Positions 35,515 through 44,148 of a DNA stretch of 64,000 nt are shown piece by piece (position 1 is the first letter of the stretch; the number at the start of each line of letters is the position of its first letter). Under the pieces are notes generated by a model. That model searched no databases and was not told the origin of the DNA. It worked only from the letters and a program-made list of their open reading frames with translations. The translations under genes were made by a program, and so were the position numbers. The stretch spans positions 496,001 to 560,000 of the forward strand of contig NZ_MTSE01000001.1 of the NCBI RefSeq assembly GCF_002154225.1, given 5' to 3'. The DNA is from Hymenobacter crusticola. GTDB lineage: Bacteria > Bacteroidota > Bacteroidia > Cytophagales > Hymenobacteraceae.

Positions 35515-35731
35515 GTTCCTTCTGTCCGACAAAGATACCGCTTCGCCGGGGGCAGAGTTTCATCAAAGTGCATCCTAATAGGTAAGATGTACTTTCAGAT
35601 TTCTCTACCAATCTGTATATAAGCAAATTACTTCGCGCTCTGGCTCCCACAATGTAGCCAAGGCGCGAAGTAACTTGTGGTACGTGCCCTGCCTGCCCAA
35701 CTCAGAAAGTTGCGAGCGTAACCGAACGGTC

Positions 35732-36136
35732 CTACGCCTGGTCGTAGCAGATATACTGGCGCTGGCGGTAGATTTTTCCATCGGCCAACTCAAAGATGGA
35801 GCAGATCTGAGCACCTAGGCGTTGTCCCCGCGTTACCGGGCCTAGGTCGTTGGTGTAGGTAGCTTCCCAGCGGCCTTCTATCATCACGCTGGCATCTGTG
35901 CTTGAAGGCATAATGCGCTGCAGCTCGTAGTGGGTATCGCGCAGTAGCTCCCGACCAGCACGTAGGTTGTCGATGATCTCCTCGAAGTTGCGACGCTGAA
36001 CGACTTTGTTAAATAGATTCGGAAATTCTACTTGTTCTACTTGGGGGTGCAGCACTTCAGCGTAAGCCGCTGAATTTATGGTAAGATGCTGGGCAAGATT
36101 GAAGTAGGCAGTAATTACGTCAAGGTACTCGCTCAT
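35732..36136 (-). CDS. SnoaL-like (NTF2 fold) protein, copy 2
   Basis: 134 residues, paralogue of the 34580-34981 protein, about half identical by eye. Starts MSEYLDVITAYFNLAQ; LHPQVEQVEFPNLF and SIFELADGKIYRQRQYICYD mark the shared fold. Copies are 750 nt apart on the same strand. A non-catalytic ligand-binding role or isomerase role is possible; neither is shown. Confidence 0.82.
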   Translation of the reverse strand: MSEYLDVITAYFNLAQHLTINSAAYAEVLHPQVEQVEFPNLFNKVVQRRNFEEIIDNLRAGRELLRDTHYELQRIMPSSTDASVMIEGRWEATYTNDLGPVTRGQRLGAQICSIFELADGKIYRQRQYICYDQA

Positions 36137-36497
36137 AGCTGGGCAATAGGGTGAAAACAGAGTTAAAGGTACGCGCCGGGGCTACTTATTCCTCTTTCTT
36201 CCTCACAGATTCTTCTTCATAAACCCTCACGTAAACTGACTTATAAAGTGGATGTTTTGGCTTACTATAATCAACCTAACGCATTCCTAACGGCTTAGGG
36301 ATATCAGAACGTATATACAGTACTGCTTCTATTCAAAATTAATAGCAGACCATAGCCTCAGGGGTAGCGAACTAGCTTTCTAGACCGCAGCAAACGAAAG
36401 TACCCTGCTGTACGGAAAGAAAGCATAGCCACTTGAGTGTGAGAAGCGTAAAAGGCCAACAGAATAGGGTTTTCTCTCTCACCTTACCTTTTTTGCA
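36137..36497. other. Intergenic region before the TPM gene
   Basis: 361 nt between divergent genes, AT-rich. A TACCTTTTTTG stretch directly before the TPM start resembles but does not match the promoter box. Nothing else found. Confidence 0.4.
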
Positions 36498-37802
36498 ATG
36501 CCTCGTTTCCTGTTTACTTTGCTGTTGCTGGTAGCAGCCACCCTAGGTGCACCAGCCACCTGGGCCCAGTCTGCCACCAAGGGGCTACCCGCCCGCCCAT
36601 CTCCTTTTCGCTTCGTAACCGATGAAGCAAACTTGCTGAGCGCCGCCGACGCCAAAACGCTGGAAAGCGGCCTACGGCGCTACGCCGACAACACAGGGAC
36701 TCAGATCGTCGTCGTGACGGTGCCCACGCTTGGAGGCCGCGAAGTAGCCGACTATGCCCGCGCCCTGGGTGAATCGTGGGGCGTAGGCCAACGTGACAAA
36801 AACAATGGGGTCGTGCTGCTGCTGGCGGGCCAAGAGCACAAGGTGTCTATCCAAGCCGGCTCCGGGCTACGCGACCGGCTCACGCCGGCTGTTATTTCGC
36901 GCGTCATCAACGAGAAAATGACTCCTAGCTTCAAGCAAGGCAATTATTTTGCGGGGTTACGGTCGGGGCTGAATACGCTGATGGCTGCTACCGATCCTAA
37001 TCCTAAGAAAGATCAATCTCAGACTAGCGCTGCTACCGCCGCTACGGGAGCCGCTGCTAGCAGCGAAGATGTAAGCAGCAACCTAGCTACTACTCCCGCT
37101 CAACCAGAAACGGCGCCCTACTCACCAACGGCTAACGCTAGTGATGTGAGTAGCCCTACGCCTTCGGCTGGCCTCGGCATAGGTACGCTATTGATTGGTG
37201 CTCTGGTTGTTGGCGGAGTTATCTGGTTTTTAGTGCGCATGTTTCGTCGGCGTGCTGGTACCACACCAACGGGAGAATCGCCTAGCTTCTATCCAAACAG
37301 CCCTGGTAATCAAAACCAAGGCGGCAACTACAACCGTGGCCCTATGGGACCACAGGGCAATGGCTCAGCACCCAACTTCTACCCAAACCAACCCGGCAAC
37401 ATGGGTGGCATGGGTAACATGGGCGGTGGTGGTAGCGGCATTGGGGGCATTCTGGCCACGGGCGCTGCCGCCGCGGCAGGTGCTTACATAGGAAACCGCA
37501 TGGCTTCCGGCGGCCACGACACCACGGGCAGCGGCCTCTCGGAAGCTGGCCTAGGTGGCGCTGCTGGCAACCTTACCCCACCCACCAACTACAGCGGCAC
37601 TCCCTCCGGCGAGTTTCCAGCCCTTGGCGGCACCGGTAACAATGACAGCGGTACCGAGCCCGATTACTTTTCCAATGATGCCGGCTCTGATGATTCGGGC
37701 GACTATTTCGCGGCCGACGACAATTCCTACAACGATACGTCGTCGGACGATGTTGGGGGCGGAGGCTTTGATGATAATGACGATAACAGCGGTTCGTGGT
37801 AA
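36498..37802 (+). CDS. TPM-domain (YgcG-like) protein with Gly-rich tail
   Basis: 434 residues. Signal peptide MPRFLFTLLLLVAATLGAPATWAQ; TPM domain at about 33-155 (VTDEANLLSAADAKTLESGLRRYADNTGTQIVVVTVPTL ... NNGVVLLLAGQEHKVSIQAGSGL). TPM domains occur in photosystem repair and cell-envelope proteins. A Ser/Thr/Pro/Ala linker is followed by one transmembrane helix (IGTLLIGALVVGGVIWFLVRMF, about 232-252), then Gly/Asn/Met-rich low complexity and an acidic Asp/Ser-rich end. Membrane-anchored with the TPM domain outside is inferred. A long palindrome follows the stop. Confidence 0.88.
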   Translation: MPRFLFTLLLLVAATLGAPATWAQSATKGLPARPSPFRFVTDEANLLSAADAKTLESGLRRYADNTGTQIVVVTVPTLGGREVADYARALGESWGVGQRDKNNGVVLLLAGQEHKVSIQAGSGLRDRLTPAVISRVINEKMTPSFKQGNYFAGLRSGLNTLMAATDPNPKKDQSQTSAATAATGAAASSEDVSSNLATTPAQPETAPYSPTANASDVSSPTPSAGLGIGTLLIGALVVGGVIWFLVRMFRRRAGTTPTGESPSFYPNSPGNQNQGGNYNRGPMGPQGNGSAPNFYPNQPGNMGGMGNMGGGGSGIGGILATGAAAAAGAYIGNRMASGGHDTTGSGLSEAGLGGAAGNLTPPTNYSGTPSGEFPALGGTGNNDSGTEPDYFSNDAGSDDSGDYFAADDNSYNDTSSDDVGGGGFDDNDDNSGSW

Positions 37803-37816
37803 GTATCACGAAATTC

Positions 37817-37877
37817 ATACGACCCACAACGCAACGGCCGCTAGCAATGCTAGCGGCCGTTGCGTTGTGGGTCGTAT
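37817..37877. terminator. Very long perfect hairpin, 29-bp stem
   Basis: Perfect 29-bp inverted repeat (37817-37845 and 37849-37877) with a 3-nt loop AAT. Lies between the convergent TPM and YhcH genes, ending 10 nt before the latter's stop. Neither side has a T-run. Confidence 0.75.
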
Positions 37878-37887
37878 CCGTTGGGGC

Positions 37888-38514
37888 CTAGGTGCCTGCC
37901 ACCCGAATCTTGAAGACCACTTTTTTCACGACGTCGTAGCCCTCTACTTTAATGGAAGGCCGGTGCCCATTCTCAGGGAAAAACAAGTAGAAAGTACCTG
38001 GTTCTGCTACGTAATATTTGCCGGTACTTCCACTGTAGTGGGCCACATCCTTGGTGTCGTTGTAAGGATCGGTCACGGTGAGCTTGGGCAAAGCTTCCAC
38101 GCCCATCTTTTCCTTGCCCCGCACGATGTATTGCAAGTCAATGTACTTCTTATGCGATTCCCACTGGGTTTTATCGAATTCCTTAGACGTAGGCTCCGTT
38201 ACTGATAGAGTCAGTTGGTCGCCATCAATCTTGGACGAGCCATTGGGCAGCGCCGCTAGGTCGTGGTCGCGCATGTAAGCAAATGCCTCGTCCCAGATGG
38301 CTTTGTTGGCCTGGTATTGCTTGGCAAACGCCACGGCGTCCACGTCTGGGTACACATCGAGCTTCAATCCGTTTTTCCAGGTTCCACCTTTTACCCATTG
38401 TTCGGCACGTTTGGGCGTCCACTCGCCACCCGAAGTCGCGACCTTTGAAGAGCAGGAAAACAGAAGGAGCGACGCGAGCAGTGCTGGAAGCGGTTTTAAG
38501 CCGTAGTGGTTCAT
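37888..38514 (-). CDS. YhcH/YjgK/YiaL family lipoprotein
   Basis: 208 residues. Signal with lipobox LLFSC, then a short linker. The family core is present: WESHKKYIDLQYIVRGKEKMGV (about 117-138), then YYVAEPGTFYLFFPENGHRPSI and VKKVVFKI. YhcH-type proteins form a cupin-like beta barrel and occur in sialic-acid and hexuronate pathways, usually cytoplasmic; an outer-membrane-anchored version is typical of Bacteroidota but odd by the standard model. No sialic-acid genes nearby. Confidence 0.88.
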   Translation of the reverse strand: MNHYGLKPLPALLASLLLFSCSSKVATSGGEWTPKRAEQWVKGGTWKNGLKLDVYPDVDAVAFAKQYQANKAIWDEAFAYMRDHDLAALPNGSSKIDGDQLTLSVTEPTSKEFDKTQWESHKKYIDLQYIVRGKEKMGVEALPKLTVTDPYNDTKDVAHYSGSTGKYYVAEPGTFYLFFPENGHRPSIKVEGYDVVKKVVFKIRVAGT

Positions 38515-38718
38515 AGAGGACTAATGGAGGTAGGTAGTACCCGTAAAAGTAGCCAGTCAGAACTTATTTGTTACCTTCTTTACCTCAACCAGAAAAACGA
38601 ATACAGCGGCTTGGCCGGTAGCTCACTCGGCAGCTACTTTGCTTAGCTAGGTTGGCTACAACCTGCGCCTGCAAGCTGCGTAGAGCCTGTACAGCCCCCA
38701 TGTAGTTGTGGCTTTTCC

Positions 38719-39156
38719 ATGCCTGATCTTACCCTTGCTTCAGAGCCCTACGGAGCAGTATTATTCGCCCCAGAAGTGCCCTGCGTAATTATTCAGTGGC
38801 ATACCTTCGCAAACCGGCAGCAGTTCCGCTCGCTCATGGACCGTGCGTTGGCAGCTTACCAAACTGAAATTGCTCAGCATCCGGCCCCTATAGGTTGGAT
38901 AGCCGATTCGCGCCAGTTGAGCGCCCTTACCCCCGATGACCAAGCCTGGTGCGAAACCGATTGGAACCCTCGGGCCTATGCCGCTGGTGTACGCTACATC
39001 GGTATCGTAATTCCAGAGAGCATCTTCGGAAAAATTGCAGTGCAGCAATATGTTACGAACGTGCTGCACAACGACCACTATACATTCGAGACGCGTACCT
39101 TTTCGACGGTAAGCGAAACCAAGAAGTGGCTGAAGCAAATGCTACCTGTTGTTTAG
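38719..39156 (+). CDS. Hypothetical protein of the STAS-like type, copy B
   Basis: 145 residues, no signal peptide. Segments WIADSRQLSALTPDDQAWCETDWNPRAYAAGVRYIGIVIPESIFGKIAVQQYV match the layout of the protein at 35092, with low identity. The fold is likely SpoIIAA/STAS-like, involved in signalling or protein interaction in other bacteria. Role here unknown. Confidence 0.7.
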   Translation: MPDLTLASEPYGAVLFAPEVPCVIIQWHTFANRQQFRSLMDRALAAYQTEIAQHPAPIGWIADSRQLSALTPDDQAWCETDWNPRAYAAGVRYIGIVIPESIFGKIAVQQYVTNVLHNDHYTFETRTFSTVSETKKWLKQMLPVV

Positions 39157-39638
39157 AGCTAGCTTCGTTTTTTACATTGGAGTAGGTTTGTACCTAGCTT
39201 CCTGTGCGTTGTTTGGTGTATCGCCCCGCCGAAAGCAAAGCGAGTGCTTAACACCTAGCATAATCTCTCTGAATTTAGGATCTACCAATCTGCACCATGC
39301 AAGCAAGTTCTCTGCTTGTACTTAGGCTCAGTATGCAGGTTAGCTAAGAAGCTGTAAATGCTCAGGTCTTGCAAACAGCAGCCCCATCTAGCACCTCAAC
39401 AGTGGTTGAATAATATATTTATTATATTTTTTATATCCCTTGCTCAGGTTTCATGAGCGCCTTATATCTCTTTTATCCTATTAACTAACAACTACTTACA
39501 ACGCAATCTTCATCCAGCTAGACGAATGAGTAGCTTGTCAGAATACGCGTTGCTTCTAGCCATGCAACTATTTCGTACGCATTAAGTACAAAATATTATT
39601 CGTATCTTACCATAAGATAAACATATACCAGCACCTAT
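39157..39638 (+). other. AT-rich intergenic region with a palindrome
   Basis: 482 nt without a gene. TATCTTA-CCA-TAAGATA at 39603-39619 is a 17-nt inverted repeat 20 nt before the next start and could be an operator. No promoter match found. Confidence 0.45.
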
Positions 39639-39932
39639 ATGACTCCCAGCCTTTTTTTCAACGAGCGTGAATCTTCAACCTTAGTTGAGCAGTATCAGAA
39701 CCAAGATTACCATCAGTTTTCCTACACAATCATTCGAAAGACGCTCGAAACTAAGAACTACGATAAGCACGAGCCGCTGATTGTGAACACCCTGATGGAG
39801 ATAATGAACAACGTACTTGACAACTTCAAGCAACTTGAAGCTGATCCAGAAGCCATTCTTAAGCTCTCCGACGGTTTGTACAAACTCCTGCTGCAAGTAG
39901 AATGCGTTGAAGCAAACCCGTTGGCTAACTAA
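39639..39932 (+). CDS. Small hypothetical protein
   Basis: 97 residues, helix-rich, acidic, no signal peptide (MTPSLFFNERESSTLVEQYQNQDYHQFSYTI). I do not recognise it. Plausible gene because of balanced composition, a long upstream region and a palindrome near its start. Codon use is slightly more AT-rich than neighbours. Confidence 0.6.
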   Translation: MTPSLFFNERESSTLVEQYQNQDYHQFSYTIIRKTLETKNYDKHEPLIVNTLMEIMNNVLDNFKQLEADPEAILKLSDGLYKLLLQVECVEANPLAN

Positions 39933-40036
39933 GCACGGCTAGCAAACGCCGCTATAACGAAACTAATCAGCAGCGCGTTAGGCTTTAGAGAGAACCTAGC
40001 TTTCCTAGGATTCTTTCACCAGCCTTGCTAACTGCT

Positions 40037-40576
40037 ATGAAAAAAGCGTTGCTTTTGCTCCCGCTGCTGTTAGCAGCCTGCTCACCCACCCGCGTAATCT
40101 CCACCGATGCTCAAGCTGGCGTAGATTTTACCACTTATAAGACTTACAATTTCTTGGATGTTACGGCGCGTAGTGAAGCCACTCTTCCAGGGCCTGGCGG
40201 GGTTACCTACCAGTTGAAAGAAGCTGTAGCCGCGCAGCTCCAACGCCGGGGCTACCGCCAAGCCGCTCAACCCGACATGTGGGTAAATATTGGCGTGGTC
40301 GTGCAAGACCGGGTGCAAACTCGCCAGACTGATATCCGTGATGCCCCACGCTACATCGGTCAGCGTAACTATCACTGGCAGAGCCAGGAGGTAGTGGTAA
40401 ACCAATACGAAGAAGGAACGGCGACGGTAGAGCTGGTAGATGCTGCCCGCAATGAGCGGGTTTGGAGCGGCGCAGTTGCCAGCACCATCACCCGAAACAG
40501 TGACAAACTAGAAAAGCGCATTGAGCAAGCAATGGAATCGTTGTTTGCCCGCTACCCCGTACCACCTAAGCAATAG
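40037..40576 (+). CDS. DUF4136 lipoprotein
   Basis: 179 residues from the ATG at 40037, which gives MKKALLLLPLLLAAC with a lipobox; an ATG 12 nt earlier is equally open. The DUF4136 pattern is clear: VDFTTYKTYNFLDVTARS, then VAAQLQRRGYRQAAQPDMWVNIGV, GTATVELVDAARNERVWSGAVAST and a final helix IEQAMESLFARYP. DUF4136 proteins are outer-membrane-anchored lipoproteins of unknown function in Bacteroidota. Followed on the same strand by a DUF922-like gene. Confidence 0.9.
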   Translation: MKKALLLLPLLLAACSPTRVISTDAQAGVDFTTYKTYNFLDVTARSEATLPGPGGVTYQLKEAVAAQLQRRGYRQAAQPDMWVNIGVVVQDRVQTRQTDIRDAPRYIGQRNYHWQSQEVVVNQYEEGTATVELVDAARNERVWSGAVASTITRNSDKLEKRIEQAMESLFARYPVPPKQ

Positions 40577-40683
40577 TTGAGTCATGCTTCGCGCCATAAA
40601 AGTTGCTTTAGGGTGGCACTAGTACCTAGTAGCCGTGTGTTGTACAGTAGTTCACACGTGGTTATCCTAGGCAGCCGTATCAA

Positions 40684-41853
40684 TTGAACACCAACCTATT
40701 AAAGCAATTCTTTAGTCGCCTACCAGTAGGCGAGTTTGTAGCGGGCGCTAGGTTACGAGGAGGCTCTTGGCTCTTGTTGGTCGTAGCCGCAGTAGGGTTA
40801 GGCGCTGCTAGCCACCCAAGTGGTCGAGAACCCATTGTATTACGTAGCACACCCCTCGCATTTACCCCCCGCGAGTTCTACATCGCCGACGTCGTTGATG
40901 AACGACACGACCGAACAGCAGTTGCCTATCTATTACCAACTCCGCTCCCGGCCAGTACACCTACACCATACCCTAGCGATTTGCAAGGAGGCGCCCGCAC
41001 TGCCATTCAGCAATTCATTCGGCAGAGCCTCCCCACTGATAAAAGTCTGCGGCCGCTCACAATTCGGGTACAGGAGTACCACGTTACCGAAGCACTTTTA
41101 CCCGGTTCCAAAGCGCAGGTGGAAGGCCGGGTAGTGCTGGCGATGCATTTTGAGTGGGAGCGCAACGGCAAAACAATCCCGTTGACAGACTACCGGGGCA
41201 CGGCCCGCTATGTACGTCCAGCGCAGCAGCCCATAGAAACTGCGGCAGTGTTGCGCCAATCATTGGTAACAGGCCTGACTTATCTGAATACATGGATCAA
41301 CCAAGAAGCCTCGCGCAGCAGTAAGCTAGCAACCAACCTCAAGCTAGCTCTTTCGGATTATACCCAAAATACCGAAGATGACACCATCTTTTATGATCCG
41401 GCGCGACCACTGACGTGGGCTGACTTCCGAGGGGCTCCTCGCCCAGGGAAAGCCGCCGCAGTGGTTTACTCAAGCTTTGCTTATCAAGGCCTCCCTACCA
41501 TTGACAAGGGGCAAGTGCACTTGAACCTTAGTCTTAAGGTATTTGTCGTTCGTAGCTCCTCTTGGGTAGCGCCGACGGGCCGCGACGCCTACAACCTCAA
41601 CCATGAACAGCGGCATTTTGATATTGTGAAGCTAGTAGTAGAACGTTTCAAGCATCGCGTAAAAAACGATCCGCTCATCAATGTTGATTACTATCAGGGC
41701 AACTTGCAGTACCAATACCTGCAATCCTTCCGGGAAATGAACCGCTTACAGGATCAGTACGACGCAGAGACGCATGGTAACCCCATGGCGCAGGAACGCT
41801 GGAATCGTACTATCGATGATGAGCTACGTGCGTTGGGGGTAAAAGCCAAGTGA
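40684..41853 (+). CDS. Secreted DUF922-like putative zinc protease
   Basis: 389 residues from a TTG start; an N-terminal hydrophobic helix (WLLLVVAAVGLGAA) serves as signal or anchor. The first half is unassigned. The second half has RPLTWADFRGAP, SSFAYQGLP and NLNHEQRHFDIVKLVVERF, where the HEQRHF motif fits DUF922 proteins (HExxH-like with a changed spacing), predicted Zn-dependent proteases. The TTG start is not well supported; an alternative inside is possible. Preceded by the DUF4136 gene. Confidence 0.72.
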   Translation: MNTNLLKQFFSRLPVGEFVAGARLRGGSWLLLVVAAVGLGAASHPSGREPIVLRSTPLAFTPREFYIADVVDERHDRTAVAYLLPTPLPASTPTPYPSDLQGGARTAIQQFIRQSLPTDKSLRPLTIRVQEYHVTEALLPGSKAQVEGRVVLAMHFEWERNGKTIPLTDYRGTARYVRPAQQPIETAAVLRQSLVTGLTYLNTWINQEASRSSKLATNLKLALSDYTQNTEDDTIFYDPARPLTWADFRGAPRPGKAAAVVYSSFAYQGLPTIDKGQVHLNLSLKVFVVRSSSWVAPTGRDAYNLNHEQRHFDIVKLVVERFKHRVKNDPLINVDYYQGNLQYQYLQSFREMNRLQDQYDAETHGNPMAQERWNRTIDDELRALGVKAK

Positions 41854-41897
41854 TAAACTATCGTAACCTAGCTTTTACCCTCAATGCAACTTGGCCT

Positions 41898-42146
41898 TTA
41901 CTTGCTCAGCGAGGTATGCCGACGCCGCTGCACCGGTGTGGTATGGCGCCGCTTGCTAGCTGACCGTTTGAACAGCCGTCGCTTGTGATGCCGACGCCGT
42001 GAACCCCTGTACACCTTATAGCTAGGACGATGTACGTACACTCGGCCTTTCGCTTTTGCACGTGCATAAGGTGTTCCTGGGCCAGCTTGTAGTCCTTGTG
42101 GCACAAGTAATAACAAAAAGAAGAATACAAGCAGAATCTTATGCAT
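41898..42146 (-). CDS. Small highly basic secreted protein
   Basis: 82 residues: signal peptide MHKILLVFFFLLLLVPQGLQA and a mature part rich in Arg, Lys and His (RGSRRRHHKRRLFKRSASKRRH). It could bind nucleic acid, polyphosphate or anionic polymers; this is inference. No family recognised. Convergent with the DUF922-like gene. Confidence 0.5.
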   Translation of the reverse strand: MHKILLVFFFLLLLVPQGLQAGPGTPYARAKAKGRVYVHRPSYKVYRGSRRRHHKRRLFKRSASKRRHTTPVQRRRHTSLSK

Positions 42147-42573
42147 ATTGAAGGAAGTAGGATTTTGAGCTTAACGCAAAAGCTATACCCAACCCAGTTG
42201 AATACTCACCGCATTCTCCTGATTCCTCTGTTATCACCGAGTATTTATGTCCGAAGTAGTTGAAGGAGCAACCCAGGATTGCTCATTGATGCATGGCTAC
42301 TCTAGAAAAATAAACTACATCATACAAAACAGACCTAGCTATTCATAGAGTACACGCTACAGTAACAATTAGGCTTTACAAACATAAAATATAATTATTC
42401 CATTTTCATTAATAAAGCTATTTAAAGCAACTAGGACGTTATCCTTCTTAATATCCATCCATATCATTAGTAATCAGAATTATATGCATCAAGCTCATAA
42501 TAGGCCAAAAAAATATTCCGTTTTTCAAGTAGGATAATTTTGTTTGACAATCTGTGTTTTGTATTATTGTTAT
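42147..42573. other. AT-rich intergenic region
   Basis: 427 nt. TAATTTTG at 42535-42542, 32 nt before the next ATG, fits a -7 promoter box without a clear -33. Otherwise no features. Confidence 0.4.
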
Positions 42574-42786
42574 ATGATCACACTCCTACTAATCCTGGTA
42601 ACGTCTTACTGGACTTATTGCAGCTTGTTCTCTGTGTTCGTGCTAGTTGCGCTTTATTCTGAGAAAAAGAAAATGGATCGGAGCGTGGAGGCGGCTCTAT
42701 ACCAAGAAATATGGCACAGCCGCGCTTCAGAGGTTCCTGCCGAGGAATCAAACTTCTGCTTAGAGCGGGTTTATGTGCAAAAGTAG
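42574..42786 (+). CDS. Small single-pass membrane protein
   Basis: 70 residues from the ATG at 42574 (MITLLLILVTSYWTYCSL); one N-terminal hydrophobic segment, then a charged tail (EKKKMDRSVEAALYQEIWHSRASE). Possible promoter box just upstream and a strong terminator downstream support an independent transcription unit. No family recognised. Confidence 0.5.
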   Translation: MITLLLILVTSYWTYCSLFSVFVLVALYSEKKKMDRSVEAALYQEIWHSRASEVPAEESNFCLERVYVQK

Positions 42787-42824
42787 GCTAGCTACGTTCT
42801 AGCGTATCATTACTTATAGAAGAG

Positions 42825-42876
42825 CGAGCTGACCGGCTTCTGCACTACGTGTGCGGGTGCCGGTTAGCTCGTTTTT
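42825..42876 (+). terminator. Intrinsic terminator
   Basis: 13-bp stem CGAGCTGACCGGC/GCCGGTTAGCTCG (one G-T wobble), internal TGCAC/GTGTGC-like pairing, then TTTTT. Ends the small membrane-protein unit. Confidence 0.8.
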
Positions 42877-43086
42877 GTTAGGTATTATCAGCAATGCCGC
42901 TGTACCTCGCTTTAGTCACTACTTTCTCATGTAGGCTTAGTAACGGTCCTTTATCAGTTGTGTCTACCCGCTCCTACTGCTGCACAACAGGTGACAATCT
43001 AGCCTTGCTAGACTAACTTTCTAAAAACTATCTGCTAGGAGCTTCGGTATTTGCATAGTCTTCTTCGCTTACTATTCCTCACTCCT

Positions 43087-43941
43087 ATGCGCACCATCAA
43101 GCAACAGCACCGTGCCGTCAGCGCGCCCATCGACGACTTAGTTACCTACCGTGCCCTACCTACCCAATCGGTGGAACATCTCGATCCGTTTCTATTTCTG
43201 AATCACCATGGCCCGCAAGAGTATGCACCTAATAATCGCGGCCTTCCTTTTGGCCCGCACCCGCATCGGGGCTTCGAAACGGTTACGTTCATCTTAGCTG
43301 GCGACATTATGCACCAAGACACGGGCGGCCACGAAAGCATCATTGAAGCCGGTGGCATTCAGTGGATGACAGCAGGCAGTGGCTTGATTCACGCCGAAGT
43401 TTCGTCACCTGGTTTCAAACGTACCGGTGGCGATTTAGAGATTCTGCAGCTGTGGGTAAACTTACCCGCGAAGGATAAGCTCACTGCGCCTCAGTACATT
43501 GGCTTGCAAGCACCGGAAATTCCAACCGTCACGCTCGATGATGGCCGTATTCGCATCCATGCGGTGTCGGGCGAGTGGAGGGGAACGGAAGGGGCCGTGC
43601 AGTCCTTAGCAGACGTGCAGCTAGCCACCATCGATTTGCAAGCTAACGGAAAGCTTGAGCTAGCTATTCCGGCTGACCATACCATTTTCTTTTACACCAT
43701 TCGGGGCAAGTTACGCGTCAATGGGCAAGAAACAGAAGCCCGCCACCTAGTCGAGTTCAACTACGACGGCGATGAATTGCGCCTAGAGGCCCTTACCGAC
43801 GCTGTAGTACTCCTAGGTCATGCTCGGCCCTTCAACGAACCAATTGTTGCCTACGGCCCCTTTGTGATGAATACATCTGAGGAGATTGAGCAGGCTTACC
43901 AGGAATACCGCGCTGGTAAGTTTGGTACCTGGAAAAGATAA
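43087..43941 (+). CDS. Pirin-family protein
   Basis: 284 residues from the ATG at 43087 (MRTIKQQHRAVSA); the upstream ATG at 43051 adds 12 residues of hydrophobic character unlike pirins. Bicupin metal site: FGPHPHRGFETVTFILAG (His ligands near 56 and 58), IMHQDTGGHESII, WMTAGSGLIHAEVS. Pirins bind Fe or Cu; some oxidise quercetin, others act in redox signalling. Standard length. Its stop codon lies inside the long hairpin that follows. Confidence 0.92.
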   Translation: MRTIKQQHRAVSAPIDDLVTYRALPTQSVEHLDPFLFLNHHGPQEYAPNNRGLPFGPHPHRGFETVTFILAGDIMHQDTGGHESIIEAGGIQWMTAGSGLIHAEVSSPGFKRTGGDLEILQLWVNLPAKDKLTAPQYIGLQAPEIPTVTLDDGRIRIHAVSGEWRGTEGAVQSLADVQLATIDLQANGKLELAIPADHTIFFYTIRGKLRVNGQETEARHLVEFNYDGDELRLEALTDAVVLLGHARPFNEPIVAYGPFVMNTSEEIEQAYQEYRAGKFGTWKR

Positions 43942-44016
43942 ATAGTGCTATCAAGTGTAGCACATCCTGGGTCTATCCCAAGATGCACTACGCTTGATAG
44001 CACTATTTATCTTTTC
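43932..44016. terminator. About 40-bp imperfect hairpin between pirin and PPK2 genes
   Basis: 24-bp perfect outer stem (43932-43955 with 43993-44016), then inner pairing with three mismatches and a 5-nt loop TCTAT. The left arm includes the pirin stop codon. Both arms are A/T-rich at their ends, so it could work as a terminator in both directions. Confidence 0.75.
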
Positions 44017-44148
44017 TGGCTACTCCCACGGCTTACTTATATAGCGTAACCTAGCCCTTCGGTGCTTTTTGCGCACAGAACAAAGCATCAGCTTCGCCAA
44101 AAGCTACCCCACCTGGGTAGATAAGCCTAACTGATAGCTGCGCCCTAT

